Of a stretch of DNA of 64,000 nucleotides, positions 34,673-43,356 are shown one piece after another. How positions within the stretch are numbered: position 1 is the stretch's first letter; the number at the start of each line of letters is the position of its first letter. This DNA is from Chryseobacterium sp. MA9. GTDB taxonomy: Bacteria; Bacteroidota; Bacteroidia; Flavobacteriales; Weeksellaceae. The DNA lies in assembly GCF_024399315.1 (NCBI RefSeq), contig NZ_CP075170.1:496001-560000 (forward strand). The letters run 5' to 3'. The position numbers were made by a program, and so were the translations under genes. Under the pieces are notes generated by a model. It did not search any database, had not been told where the DNA came from, and saw only the letters and a program-made list of their open reading frames with translations.

Positions 34673-35599
34673 ATGAAAGGAAAAATCATTAAATCTACAG
34701 GCAGCTGGTACCAGGTTTTGGAATTGGAAACAAATAAAATTTTCGAGGCCAGGATCAGGGGGAAATTCAAATTAATAAAAACAAGGCTTACCAATCCACT
34801 TGCTGTAGGAGATTTTGTTGAGTTTCAGCTGGAACAGGATGATATTGCCTGGATCACGAAAATTGAGCCACGCTCCAATTATCTGATCAGAAAATCAGTA
34901 AACCTTTCAAAAGAAGCCCATATTATTGCTTCCAATATAGATTTGGCGTGCTTTATCTTTACCCTGAAGCATCCTGAAACATCTTTAGGATTCCTTGACA
35001 GGTTTCTGGCATGCTGTGAAGCCTATAATATTACTCCATTGATTCTTTTTAATAAGATTGATGTTCTCCACGGGGAAGAAATCGAAATTGTGAAAGATAT
35101 AGAGTTTCTTTATCAGGAAATTGGCTATAACACGTTGGAAATTTCATCATATTCGAGACTGAATCTTGAGCAGCTGGAGGAAATCCTTAAAGATAAAACC
35201 TCAGTATTCTTCGGGCACTCCGGTTGTGGGAAATCCACTTTAGTAAATGCTTTGCAGCCAGGATTGAATTTAAAAACATCTGAAATTTCAGATACCCATC
35301 TAAAAGGAAAACATACGACAACTTTTGCACAGATGCACTTTTGGGATTTTGGCGGAAATGTTATCGATACCCCCGGTGTTCGTGAATTTGCCATGATTGA
35401 TATTGAAAAAGAAGAAGTACAGCATTACTTTCCTGAGATTTTCAAAAAGAGAGAAGAATGCAAATTTCACAATTGCCTTCACGTTAATGAGCCGAAGTGT
35501 GCCGTTCTTGATGCCCTTGAAACAGGCGAAATACAACATTCGCGCTATGCCACTTACATTAAATTGATGGATGAGGCGGAAGAAGCTTCTCAGAAATAA
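34673..35599 (+). CDS. rsgA: Ribosome small-subunit-dependent GTPase A
   Basis: The 308-residue protein has an N-terminal OB-fold (IKSTGSWYQVLELETNKIFE), then circularly permuted GTPase motifs: NKID at 127-130 (G4), the P-loop GHSGCGKSTL at 181-190, and DTPGVREF (G3). The C-terminal zinc module is CKFHNCLHVNEPKC, with three Cys and a His. RsgA acts late in 30S maturation and hydrolyses GTP when bound to the subunit. Length and order are normal. A divergent or cotranscribed partner is not evident; promoter and start are close together. Confidence 0.97.
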   Translation: MKGKIIKSTGSWYQVLELETNKIFEARIRGKFKLIKTRLTNPLAVGDFVEFQLEQDDIAWITKIEPRSNYLIRKSVNLSKEAHIIASNIDLACFIFTLKHPETSLGFLDRFLACCEAYNITPLILFNKIDVLHGEEIEIVKDIEFLYQEIGYNTLEISSYSRLNLEQLEEILKDKTSVFFGHSGCGKSTLVNALQPGLNLKTSEISDTHLKGKHTTTFAQMHFWDFGGNVIDTPGVREFAMIDIEKEEVQHYFPEIFKKREECKFHNCLHVNEPKCAVLDALETGEIQHSRYATYIKLMDEAEEASQK

Positions 35600-35987
35600 T
35601 ATAACAAGATCAATTTACTATATTAAACTGCTGCAGATTAATTCGGACAATTTGTACAGATTTTATTGTTATTATTTTAGAATAATATTTTTCAAATATT
35701 ATTTTTTAATGGACAAATTTAATATTCTTACTGGTGGTCTATTTTTTTTGACTTATTTTTCTAAATTTTGACGAAAAAAAATCTCTTTTTAGATAACTCT
35801 ACTTTTTGGCATGACAAATTTGGCAGATAACTCCACTTTTGGCATATTTTAGTTTATTAAAAAAATAATATTCTAGAAAATCTGATTATTCCATTAATTG
35901 AAATAAAAGTAACAATATTATTAAATATGCTCTTATTTAGCTCTTTAAATTATTGAATCAATAAAAAATGGTACTTTTTTTTGAAAA

Positions 35988-36014
35988 TAAAAAACCCAGC
36001 CGAAGCTGGGTAAA
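35988..36014 (-). terminator. Minus-strand terminator with UUCG tetraloop, no known gene upstream
   Basis: ACCCAGC and GCTGGGT close a four-base CGAA loop on the plus strand. Read on the minus strand the loop is UUCG and the stem is followed by TTTTTTATTTT, an ideal terminator. No minus-strand gene lies between it and ndk, so a small RNA in 36015-36190 is suggested. Confidence 0.7.
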
Positions 36015-36159
36015 AACTAATAACCATGAAAACTCAAATTAAACATGAGAATCGCAATAGAATAAACAATTACTGTGCCAAAGATTGGTTCATGATTTCT
36101 TAATAAAAGTTATTTTTATGTTAAAAAAAAATTAAAATAAAAATCAAAGATATTTTTTG

Positions 36160-36167
36160 TAATTTTG
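36160..36167 (+). promoter_or_regulatory. -7 element TAATTTTG for ndk
   Basis: Exact TAnnTTTG match, 23 bases before ATG 36191, and no competing element nearer. Confidence 0.6.
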
Positions 36168-36190
36168 CGCCATTAAAAAAATATACATTT

Positions 36191-36607
36191 ATGTCTAACA
36201 TTACATTCACTATGATTAAGCCTGATGCAGTTGCTGACGGACATATCGGTGCTATATTGGGTAAGATTGCTGAAGGAGGTTTTAAAATCAAAGCTTTAAA
36301 ATTAACTCAGCTTACAGTTGCTGATGCAAAAAAATTCTATGAAGTACACGCTGAAAGACCATTTTATGGTGAGTTGGTAGAATTCATGAGCTCTGGTCCT
36401 ATCGTGGCTGCAGTTTTAGAAAAAGATAATGCAGTTGAAGACTTCAGAACATTAATCGGTGCTACTAACCCTGCAGAAGCTGCGGAAGGTACAATCAGAA
36501 AAATGTTTGCAAGAAGCATCGGAGAGAATGCTGTTCACGGTTCAGATTCTGACGAGAATGCATTAATCGAAGCTCAGTTCCATTTTTCAGGAAGAGAGAT
36601 TTTCTAA
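36191..36607 (+). CDS. ndk: Nucleoside diphosphate kinase
   Basis: The 138-residue protein shows the classic order: [41 protein letters not shown] (substrate cleft), [18 protein letters not shown] and the active-site His in [13 protein letters not shown], which becomes phosphorylated in the ping-pong transfer from ATP to other nucleoside diphosphates. It is cytoplasmic. The length is normal. It has its own promoter and a strong terminator 20 bases after the stop, so it is monocistronic. Confidence 0.98.
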   Translation: MSNITFTMIKPDAVADGHIGAILGKIAEGGFKIKALKLTQLTVADAKKFYEVHAERPFYGELVEFMSSGPIVAAVLEKDNAVEDFRTLIGATNPAEAAEGTIRKMFARSIGENAVHGSDSDENALIEAQFHFSGREIF

Positions 36608-36627
36608 GAAATCATCTTACAAAATAA

Positions 36628-36660
36628 AAAATCCGGAGAGAATTCTCCGGATTTTGTTTT
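36628..36660 (+). terminator. Terminator after ndk
   Basis: ATCCGGAGA (36631-36639) and TCTCCGGAT (36644-36652) form a perfect stem with a GAAT loop, flanked by AAA and TTT, then GTTTTTATA. Confidence 0.9.
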
Positions 36661-36685
36661 TATATCATATTGGTATTTCAACTTA

Positions 36686-37335
36686 TTAAAGGTTGTTTTC
36701 AATTGCTCCTACGTTTTCTCTGTAAAGTTCAATAGGTTTATTGAGTAAAACAGCAATGACGGTCATCTGCTTATCAAGCTTTTCCTTTGGAATATCAATA
36801 TAAATAATTCCAGGTCTATCACTCCAGTAAAGTTTATTGTATATCGTATGTGACAGCATAGTGCCTTCACCCACGACTCTTATTCTGGCAATTCCGTTTT
36901 TTATTCCTTTTAAGGCAATTGGGCCTGTAGGTGTTCCTTCCACAAAAAGATAAAGTGTCTGTTTATCTTTTGACAATGCACTCATTCCTGAATAATGGCC
37001 ATCCGGTAATCCTTTTTCGGTTTCATAAAGTGCCTCTGCATGCTTACTTACCCATTGCAAAGTTTCCTGATTGGTGTTGGGTGTTTTCTTGATTTTCATA
37101 TCTAGACCATCACTAGTCAGACCTGAAGAAGTCGGCAGATTATAACCATTGTACAGTGTACTGGCAATATTATAGACTGCTTCCTGCGTATTTTTATTAC
37201 CAAGGATTTCAGCGAGAGTGGGATCTTCCTTCTTAAAATCTTTCAGAAATACAGGTGGAGTATCAAAAGCAAGTTCTACAACAGTGACATCTTTGTCAAT
37301 TTCACATTGGAAAAATTCAATGTCAGTGTTTTTTC
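36686..37335 (-). pseudogene. Alpha-L-fucosidase-like protein, C-terminal part after frame break
   Basis: The frame is open from about 37335 to the stop at 36686. It begins with IEFFQCEIDKDVTVVELAFD and continues through KDFKKEDPTLAEILGNK, the conserved ETEKGLPDGHYSGMSALSKD and SDRPGIIYIDIPKEKLDKQ. These residues continue a GH29-type fucosidase in another frame than the N-terminal fragment at 37276-38532. The break is at a run of six T (plus strand, 37329-37334); one extra A in the coding strand joins the two parts through EKNTDIEFF. An inner ATG at 37099 is only a possible restart. Either the gene is recently inactivated or a base is missing in the sequence. Confidence 0.75.
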
Positions 37336-38532
37336 AGCATCGTAATCTGCTTTAATAATGGCCGAAGGATCTCCTATTATTTTTGCTGAAGCAGGTTTTG
37401 TTTCTAATCCATAAATCTTTGTGAAGTTTTTAGCTTCCTCCAGGTAAAGGAATAAAGATTTTTTAGAAGTAGACAAAGAAGACTTCCCTTTGTAATTTTC
37501 AAAAGGAATTCCACGGGTTGTTTCATAAATGGCACGCTGATTTTTGGAGGTCCAGCGGCCAAGATTCTTCAGGATTTCAATCTGCTCCTCGGGAATTGTA
37601 CCATCTGATCTGGGGCCGATATCAAGCAGAAGATTTCCTCCCATACTGATAACGTCTGTAAGGGTTCTTACGATCATATTGGGTGTTTTATAGCTTTTAT
37701 CATAAGGCTGATATCCCCAGGAATCATTCATGGTATAACAAAGCTCCCAGTATTGATTTTGCGGCGGAACTACCGGAATTCCCTGTTCGGGAGTATCATA
37801 ATCCCCATGATTGTTGAGCCTTGAATTGATGATGATATTCGAATTGTATTTCTTGAGCAGATCCAGGGTCTGTGAAGCTCTCCATTCCTCAGAAGTATGT
37901 TCCCAGTCTCCATCGAACCAAAGAAGGTCAGGGGAGTACTGAGAGGAAAGTTCATCAAGCTGACTTTGGTAGTAGCTGATAAAATTCTGCCAGCGTTTCG
38001 GATCATCTTTTATTTCGTATCGCTTTTTTGTCCGGGTATTGATATCATAATAGGGATGGCTCCAATCCGGCAGAGAGAAGTAAAGCCCTGTTTTCAATCC
38101 TGATTTTTTCAAAGCGGAAACAAAAGGACTTAAAACATCTTTTTTTGTCAAAGACTGCCCGGGAATAGTGGTTGCATTTTTAGCCTTAGAGTTCCACAAT
38201 GAAACTCCGTCATGATGTTTTGTTGTGATAACAGCGTATTTTGCTCCGGATTCTTTAATCAGGTTTACCCATTGTTCGGGCTGGTATTTTGAAGCTGAAA
38301 AATCATTCAGCTGTTTCATATAATTTTCGTGATTGATATAATTGTTGAAAAATGACCATGATTCGGAGATCCCATTCACGGAGTAGATTCCCCAATGAAT
38401 AAAAATACCCAGTTTGGCATTTTTAAACCATTCCATTTTCTTGCTGTTGTCAGCTGTTTGAACCTGTGCGCTGATATGATAAGCAGATAATACCAACCCA
38501 AGGAAAACAGCTTTAATCAGGCTGCTTTTCAT
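37276..38532 (-). pseudogene. Alpha-L-fucosidase (GH29), N-terminal catalytic part before frame break
   Basis: A signal peptide ends near YHISAQ (residue 22). The GH29 catalytic barrel follows: MEWFKNAKLGIFIHWGIYSV, YAVITTKHHDGVSLWNSKAK, GLKTGLYFSLPDWSHPYY, LLWFDGDWEHTSEEW (nucleophile Asp) and a late GGNLLLDIGPRSDGTIPEEQ. The enzyme releases L-fucose from glycans in the periplasm or outside. The reading frame ends abnormally with SNVKLTKMSLL after the break at 37329-37334; a C-terminal domain is in the next frame. If the catalytic barrel folds alone it could be active, but the beta-sandwich domain is disrupted. Confidence 0.88.
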
Positions 38533-38686
38533 ATATAGTTTTTTTTGCCATTAAATATAAATAAAGAAAACATGACAGCATAAAATAGTTTTTAATATTT
38601 CTTAATAAATGATATCAAAATAGCACCTATTATTGTATTTTTATAAATGGAACGTTTATTGTAAATTCTATCTGAAAAAAGCAATT

Positions 38687-38908
38687 ATGAAAATTCCAGT
38701 AGCATTAATGGCGAGTTTATTAGCAATAGGAGTATCTGCACAAAGTACTAAACCTGAAGCTAAAACTAAAAAGCCTATAAAAAAAGTAAAGCGAGTAACA
38801 GCGCCCGACACTGCTGAAAAGAAAAAACCGGGAACTCCCAAGCCAATCGTAAAAAAAGATACGCTTGTTCTTCGTGGTCATGGCTGCCCGGCCTGTGGAA
38901 TGGGATAA
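38687..38908 (+). CDS. Putative MNIO-modified RiPP precursor: Sec signal, Lys/Pro linker, C-terminal CPAC
   Basis: ATG 38687 starts a clean signal peptide (MKIPVALMASLLAIGVSAQ); an open frame extends to 38633 but adds no sensible sequence. The 73-residue protein then has a long Lys/Pro-rich linker and ends DTLVLRGHGCPACGMG, with Cys67 and Cys70 in a CPAC motif three residues from the end. It lies 3 bases upstream of a DUF692/MNIO gene. Known MNIO substrates such as bufferins (also Sec-exported), TglA and ChrA carry Cys-containing modification sites, so this is a strong candidate precursor. No experimental link is known to me, and the modification is inferred. A copper- or metal-binding role is possible. 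Confidence 0.7.
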   Translation: MKIPVALMASLLAIGVSAQSTKPEAKTKKPIKKVKRVTAPDTAEKKKPGTPKPIVKKDTLVLRGHGCPACGMG

Positions 38909-38911
38909 AAG

Positions 38912-40009
38912 ATGAAAAAACCACTGTTAGGAATATCAATGATGGCAGAAGCTGATTTTGTTTCTGCTGTTTTGCCATTGCTGCAGAACAACGCTATTGA
39001 TGTTCTGGAATGGTCCTTTGATACCCTTTACCATACCAATGAACCGGATTGGCTTCGTGATCTGCTGAACTTTTATGCAGAAAATAACCGTTTGATAGGA
39101 CATGGCGTTTATTATTCCCTGTTTGATGCAAGGTGGACGGAAAGACAGGAAGAATGGCTGCAGAAGCTAAATGAAGAAGTCAGTCTAAGGAAATACAATC
39201 ATATCACGGAACATTTCGGTTTCATGAACACTGAAAACTTTCACCAGGGAGTGCCATTGCCGGTATCTCTGCATTCCAAAACGTTACAGATAGGAAAAGA
39301 CAGGCTGTACAGGCTTCAGGAAGCTGTGGACATTCCTATTGGCATAGAAAATTTAGCCTTTTCATTTTCCATAGACGATGTTAAAGAGCAAGGTGTGTTT
39401 CTTGACAGGCTTACGGAGGATACCAATGGTTTCCTGATTCTGGATCTTCATAATATTTACTGTCAATCCTGTAATTTTGAAGTAGAAATGCGGGAAATAA
39501 TTGATCTTTATCCTTTGGATAAGGTAAAAGAGATTCATCTTTCCGGGGGGAGCTGGCAAGAAAGTGTCTATGGTAAAAAGCAGGTAAGAAGAGATACTCA
39601 TGATGATGTTATTCCTGAAACAATCTTTTCTGTTTTACCCTCTGTGTTGGAACAGTGCCAGAATCTGGAATATATCATTATTGAAAGGCTGGGGCATACG
39701 CTGAAAACAGAAGAGGACAAAGAAAATTTCCTGAATGATTTCAATAAAGTTAAGACAGTGATAGAAGCTTCAGATTGGAAAAGAAGGGAGAAGGGTAGCT
39801 GGAGCAAGCAGAAAATACAGATTCCGAAGAAACCTGTCGAAGATCTGGCCTTGTTTGAAGAGCAGTCGAGGCTTACCAGGCTTCTTTTTGACAATGCAGG
39901 AGCAGTAGTCATCAAAGATCAGGATTTTCATTATTTTAAAACAGATAACTGGGATCCCGAAATGATTCTTACGGCCCAGAATATCATTAAAAAGTGGAAT
40001 CCTTATTAA
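38912..40009 (+). CDS. DUF692 / MNIO-family iron-dependent peptide-modifying enzyme with C-terminal extension
   Basis: The first 285 residues match the DUF692 TIM barrel (multinuclear non-heme iron oxidative enzymes, as MbnB, TglH, ChrH). Expected metal ligands are present: His64 in GHGVYYSL, Glu100-His101 in ITEHFGFM, Glu146-Asn147 in IGIENLAF, Asp178-His180-Asn181 in ILDLHNIY, His209 in EIHLSGG, Asp228-His230 in DTHDD and Glu258 in IIIERLG. Usual members have about 280 residues; this one has a 75-residue C-terminal extension (QSRLTRLLFDNAGAVVIKDQ, NIIKKWNPY) that may recognise the precursor. No separate partner protein (DUF2063-like) is adjacent. The gap to the precursor gene is 3 bases. 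The reaction on the CPAC motif is unknown. Confidence 0.88.
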   Translation: MKKPLLGISMMAEADFVSAVLPLLQNNAIDVLEWSFDTLYHTNEPDWLRDLLNFYAENNRLIGHGVYYSLFDARWTERQEEWLQKLNEEVSLRKYNHITEHFGFMNTENFHQGVPLPVSLHSKTLQIGKDRLYRLQEAVDIPIGIENLAFSFSIDDVKEQGVFLDRLTEDTNGFLILDLHNIYCQSCNFEVEMREIIDLYPLDKVKEIHLSGGSWQESVYGKKQVRRDTHDDVIPETIFSVLPSVLEQCQNLEYIIIERLGHTLKTEEDKENFLNDFNKVKTVIEASDWKRREKGSWSKQKIQIPKKPVEDLALFEEQSRLTRLLFDNAGAVVIKDQDFHYFKTDNWDPEMILTAQNIIKKWNPY

Positions 40010-40038
40010 TTCTATCCTGATAACCAAAATCAAAATAT

Positions 40039-40530
40039 ATGAAAATGACAACATTAGTATTGATCATTACCGCTGTCCTCACTGCTCTGATAGGAGGACT
40101 TTTCTATGCTTATTCATGTTCTGTAGTTCTCGGGCTGGGAAAGCTCTCTGATGTGGAATATCTGAAGGCTATGCAGAACATCAACCGGGAAATTCTGAAT
40201 CCTGTTTTCTTCATGAGTTTTATGGGAACAGCAATTCTCCTTCCGGTATCTGCCTTTTTGTTCCGGGGACATCAGCCTGTTTTTATTTTTCTCCTGTTGG
40301 CAGCACTAGCCTATCTGATCGGAGTTTTTGGAGTGACGGTTGCCGGGAATGTTCCGATGAATGATACGTTGGATAAGTTTGATATTTCCGGTTCTACAAC
40401 AGATGCGATCAGGCAGATGCGTGATAATTTTGAAAACAGATGGAATTTTCTGAATAATATAAGAACTGTCTTTTCTGTCGTTTCCATCATTTTTGTGGTC
40501 TGTGCCTGTATTTGGAACAGGGAAGTGTAA
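40039..40530 (+). CDS. DUF1772 / anthrone-oxygenase-like membrane protein
   Basis: The 163-residue protein has four hydrophobic segments: TTLVLIITAVLTALIGGLFY, FMGTAILLPVSAFLFRG, FIFLLLAALAYLIGVFGVTV and VFSVVSIIFVVCACIW. The NVPMNDTLDKFDISG loop and the RDNFENRWNFLNNIRTVFS helix are typical of the DUF1772 family, which includes anthrone oxygenase-like proteins. The gene starts 29 bases after the MNIO stop on the same strand, so it belongs to the unit and could act in membrane redox or transport. Its link to peptide maturation is inference. The terminator at 40702 ends the unit. Confidence 0.85.
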   Translation: MKMTTLVLIITAVLTALIGGLFYAYSCSVVLGLGKLSDVEYLKAMQNINREILNPVFFMSFMGTAILLPVSAFLFRGHQPVFIFLLLAALAYLIGVFGVTVAGNVPMNDTLDKFDISGSTTDAIRQMRDNFENRWNFLNNIRTVFSVVSIIFVVCACIWNREV

Positions 40531-40701
40531 AAAGCACCTCAATAAGTAAAAATACTTAATGATAGATTCAGTATTTCTACGGATGTATAGGTATGCTTTT
40601 ATTCAGATCTTTGTAATGTTAGCAAGACAAAACAGAGTTTTAACATTTTCAAAGTGTTGAAAAAAAATTTATAACCAAGAAGACTTCATTTCAAACAAGA
40701 G

Positions 40702-40731
40702 AAAAGGCAGCCATTGGCTGCCTTTTGTTTT
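40702..40731. terminator. Bidirectional terminator between DUF1772 and rpe
   Basis: AAAAGGCAGCC (40702-40712) and GGCTGCCTTTT (40716-40726) form a strong stem with a three-base loop, followed by GTTTTTA. Confidence 0.85.
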
Positions 40732-40748
40732 TATGATAAATATAATTG

Positions 40749-41399
40749 TTAAATCTTTAGAAGCTCAATCGTTCTCTCAGGGCTTTCTGCCGAGAAAACA
40801 GCATTTCCTGCAACAAGTACATCAGCTCCGGCTTCAAAAAGCTTAGAAGCGTTGTCAAGATTTACACCACCGTCAATTTCGATAAGTGCTGTAGAGTTGT
40901 TGCTTAAGATCAGGTCTTTGGTTTCAGCAATCTTTTTGTAAGTGTTTTCAATGAATTTCTGACCTCCAAATCCTGGATTTACACTCATTAACAATACCAG
41001 ATCCACGTCTGCAATGATGTCTTCAAGCATTAATACAGGAGTGGAAGGGTTTAAAACAACACCCGCTTTTACTCCTTTACTCTGAATGTGGTGAATAGTT
41101 CTGTGAAGATGAGTACATGCTTCATAATGCACCGAAATAAGGTCTGCACCATGATTGATGAATTCATCAACATATTTCTCAGGCTCCACAATCATCAGGT
41201 GAACATCTACAAATTTTTTGGCATGCTGCTGAACAGTTTTCATTACCGGAAAACCAAATGAAATGTTTGGTACAAATCTGCCGTCCATCACATCAATGTG
41301 GAACCAGTCGGCCTGAGAATTGTTCAGCATTTCAATGTCTCTTTGCAGATTCCCAAAGTCTGCAGATAAAAGGGATGGAGCAATAAGCTTCGTTTTCAT
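40749..41399 (-). CDS. rpe: Ribulose-phosphate 3-epimerase
   Basis: The 216-residue TIM barrel has the family markers: LIAPSLLSADFGNLQRDIEM, WFHIDVMDGRFVPNISFG (catalytic Asp and first metal ligands), DVHLMIVEPEKYVDEF, VLLMSVNPGFGGQKFIE, ALIEIDGGVNLDNASKL (second Asp) and ADVLVAGNAVF. It interconverts ribulose-5-phosphate and xylulose-5-phosphate in the pentose phosphate pathway. The length is normal. It lies 90 bases downstream of the M42 peptidase gene in the same direction. Confidence 0.98.
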   Translation of the reverse strand: MKTKLIAPSLLSADFGNLQRDIEMLNNSQADWFHIDVMDGRFVPNISFGFPVMKTVQQHAKKFVDVHLMIVEPEKYVDEFINHGADLISVHYEACTHLHRTIHHIQSKGVKAGVVLNPSTPVLMLEDIIADVDLVLLMSVNPGFGGQKFIENTYKKIAETKDLILSNNSTALIEIDGGVNLDNASKLFEAGADVLVAGNAVFSAESPERTIELLKI

Positions 41400-41489
41400 T
41401 TTTACTTTTTATACTTTTACTTTATTAGATATTAAAAATTAATTTGTCAGCTATTACTAATTTCTAACAACTAATCTCTAATTTCTTTT

Positions 41490-42563
41490 TTAATGATACT
41501 TCAGTTTCATTTCCGGTTTGATCTTAAGAACTGTTTCATAGATAAGTTTGATAACATTACCTACGTCTTCTTTAGAGACCATTTCTACCGTAGTATGCAT
41601 ATAACGCAAAGGTAAGGAAATTAAAGCACTTGGTACTCCGCCGTTGGAATGTGCAAAAGCATCTGTATCAGTTCCTGTAGCTCTGCTTGAAGCAGCTCTT
41701 TGGAAAGGTATTTTTTTAGTTTTTGCTGTATCAATAATCAATTCTCTGATCGTATGATGAACACTTGGAGCAAAAAATACTACCGGTCCTGCACCACATT
41801 TCTGATCTCCTTCTTTCTTCTTTTCAATCATTGGAGTGGTGGTGTCGTGGGTAACATCCGTTACAATAGCAATATTAGGTTTGATGGTGTCAGCGATCAT
41901 ATCTGCACCATATAAGCCTACTTCTTCCTGTACAGAATTGGTAATATAAAGTCCGAACGGGATAGATTTTTTATTTTCTTTTAAAAGTCTTGCTACTTCA
42001 GCAATCATGAAACCTCCGATTCTGTTGTCCAGCGCTCTGCAGACAAAATATCTGTCGTTCATTTCGAAGAACTCGTCCGGGTAAGTAATCATACATCCTA
42101 CAAAAATTCCCATTTCTTCCACTTCTTTTTTGGAAGTAGCACCACAGTCGATGAAGATATTTTCGATTTTTGGAGTAGGCTCATTCTGATTTGTTCTCGT
42201 ATGAATAGCCGGCCACCCGAATACTCCTTTTACAATTCCGTTTTCTCCATGGATATGAACCACTTTTGAAGGAGCTATTGTTTGATCAGAACCTCCGTTT
42301 CTGATGACATAGATTAATCCGTCATCCGTAATATAATTGACGTACCATGAAATTTCATCAGCATGTGCTTCAATCACTACTTTAAATTCAGCTTCCGGAT
42401 TAATGATCCCATAACAGGTTCCATAATGATCTACTTCTATTTTATCAACATAGGGTCTGATATAGTCCATCCATACTTCTTGTCCTTTATGTTCGTAGCC
42501 TGTTGGTGATGAAGTATTTAAATATTTCTCTAAAAATTTCAAAGATTTCTTTTCAAATTTCAT
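41490..42563 (-). CDS. M42 family metallopeptidase (glutamyl aminopeptidase/endoglucanase-like)
   Basis: The 357-residue protein carries the M42 pattern of dinuclear zinc aminopeptidases: VVIEAHADEISWYVNYITDD (His and Asp), CRALDNRIGGFMIAEVARLL (bridging Asp), TNSVQEEVGLYGADMIADT (Glu-Glu, catalytic base and ligand), AIVTDVTHDTTTPM (Asp ligand) and the late His in LRYMHTTVEMV. Members are tetrahedral dodecamers that trim peptides in the cytoplasm. No signal peptide is present. The divergent DUF4294 gene starts 52 bases away. Confidence 0.95.
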   Translation of the reverse strand: MKFEKKSLKFLEKYLNTSSPTGYEHKGQEVWMDYIRPYVDKIEVDHYGTCYGIINPEAEFKVVIEAHADEISWYVNYITDDGLIYVIRNGGSDQTIAPSKVVHIHGENGIVKGVFGWPAIHTRTNQNEPTPKIENIFIDCGATSKKEVEEMGIFVGCMITYPDEFFEMNDRYFVCRALDNRIGGFMIAEVARLLKENKKSIPFGLYITNSVQEEVGLYGADMIADTIKPNIAIVTDVTHDTTTPMIEKKKEGDQKCGAGPVVFFAPSVHHTIRELIIDTAKTKKIPFQRAASSRATGTDTDAFAHSNGGVPSALISLPLRYMHTTVEMVSKEDVGNVIKLIYETVLKIKPEMKLKYH

Positions 42564-42614
42564 AAAAAGGAATGATTTTTGCGTTTAATTTTTGTTGTTA
42601 TAAGTGTAAAAATA

Positions 42615-43319
42615 ATGAATTTTAGTAAGATTATCTGCCTTTTTATTTTCTTTTTTGGAGTCAGTATTTTTGGCCAAAAGGATGGCGTAGTGGCGAAACC
42701 GCTCAATCAATATCCACCTGAATCCTTGAAAACGGATGAATTTGGTAATAAATATTATTATGACGAGCAGCAAAAAGTCAAGATTTATGAAATCAACGGC
42801 GAACCTGTAGTTGTATTAGATGAATTGGTTTTGGTTAATAAACCGAGATTTAATAATCAGCTGGATAAAAATTACTACTATTTCCTTAATAAAAAGCTGT
42901 ACAGAGTATATCCGCTATTTGTGACTGCACTACAACAGTACAGGGATATCCAGAAAGATATGAATGATATGGATAGCAAGGCTAAAAGAAAATTTGTAAG
43001 AGAACGACAGAATATGCTGGCAGATCAATATGAAAAACAACTGAGAGATCTTACCACTACCGAAGGGCAGGTTTTTGCAAAGCTGATGAACAGAGCTACC
43101 GGAAAAAACGTCTATGAAATCATCAAAGAACTGAGAGGCGGATGGAGTGCTTTCTGGTGGAATGTAAAAGGAAAAATGGCCGATATTGATCTGAAAGACC
43201 ACTACGATCCACACAATAACAGAACTGATGAATTTGTAGAGTCATTGCTTCAGTCCAATTGGAATTCAGGATATCTGCAGCCTTATCCGGGAGCGAATGA
43301 TTTTAAAGTCAAGAAATAA
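42615..43319 (+). CDS. Secreted DUF4294 protein
   Basis: The start at 42615 (MNFSKIICLFIFFFGVSIFG) gives a proper signal peptide; an in-frame start at 42579 would put 12 residues before it. The mature 213 residues match DUF4294, a Bacteroidetes family, with YYDEQQKVKIYEINGEPVVV, the Tyr-rich LDKNYYYFLNKKLYRVYPLF, a coiled Lys/Arg-rich helix (DSKAKRKFVRERQNMLADQY) and GGWSAFWWNVKGKMADIDLK. Family function is unknown; an envelope role is likely from the signal peptide. Confidence 0.85.
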   Translation: MNFSKIICLFIFFFGVSIFGQKDGVVAKPLNQYPPESLKTDEFGNKYYYDEQQKVKIYEINGEPVVVLDELVLVNKPRFNNQLDKNYYYFLNKKLYRVYPLFVTALQQYRDIQKDMNDMDSKAKRKFVRERQNMLADQYEKQLRDLTTTEGQVFAKLMNRATGKNVYEIIKELRGGWSAFWWNVKGKMADIDLKDHYDPHNNRTDEFVESLLQSNWNSGYLQPYPGANDFKVKK

Positions 43320-43322
43320 TAT

Positions 43323-43356
43323 AAATTCCTGTAAGTATTCTTACAGGAATTTTTCT
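43323..43356. terminator. Terminator shared by DUF4294 and Nudix genes
   Basis: AAATTCCTGTAAG (43323-43335) and CTTACAGGAATTT (43340-43352) are perfectly complementary (13 bp, loop TATT). The right arm overlaps the last codons of the Nudix gene, whose stop is at 43341-43343. Confidence 0.9.

Larger units (their letters stand above)
35600..36190. other. 591-bp gap between rsgA and ndk
   Basis: Very AT-rich, with no supported protein gene. It contains the hairpin at 35990-36014 and the ndk -7 element at 36160. A 25-codon frame starting ATG AAA ACT CAA just after the hairpin is in the region discussed as a candidate RNA, and its coding status is doubtful. Confidence 0.6.

Noticed and set aside
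35571..35771. 66-codon frame overlapping the rsgA end
   Set aside because: Begins inside rsgA, AT-rich, Phe/Tyr/Ile-rich and without motif.
38687..38908. Longer start at 38633 for the CPAC precursor
   Set aside because: The added 18 residues (Tyr/Lys/Cys-rich) would precede and spoil a clear signal peptide.
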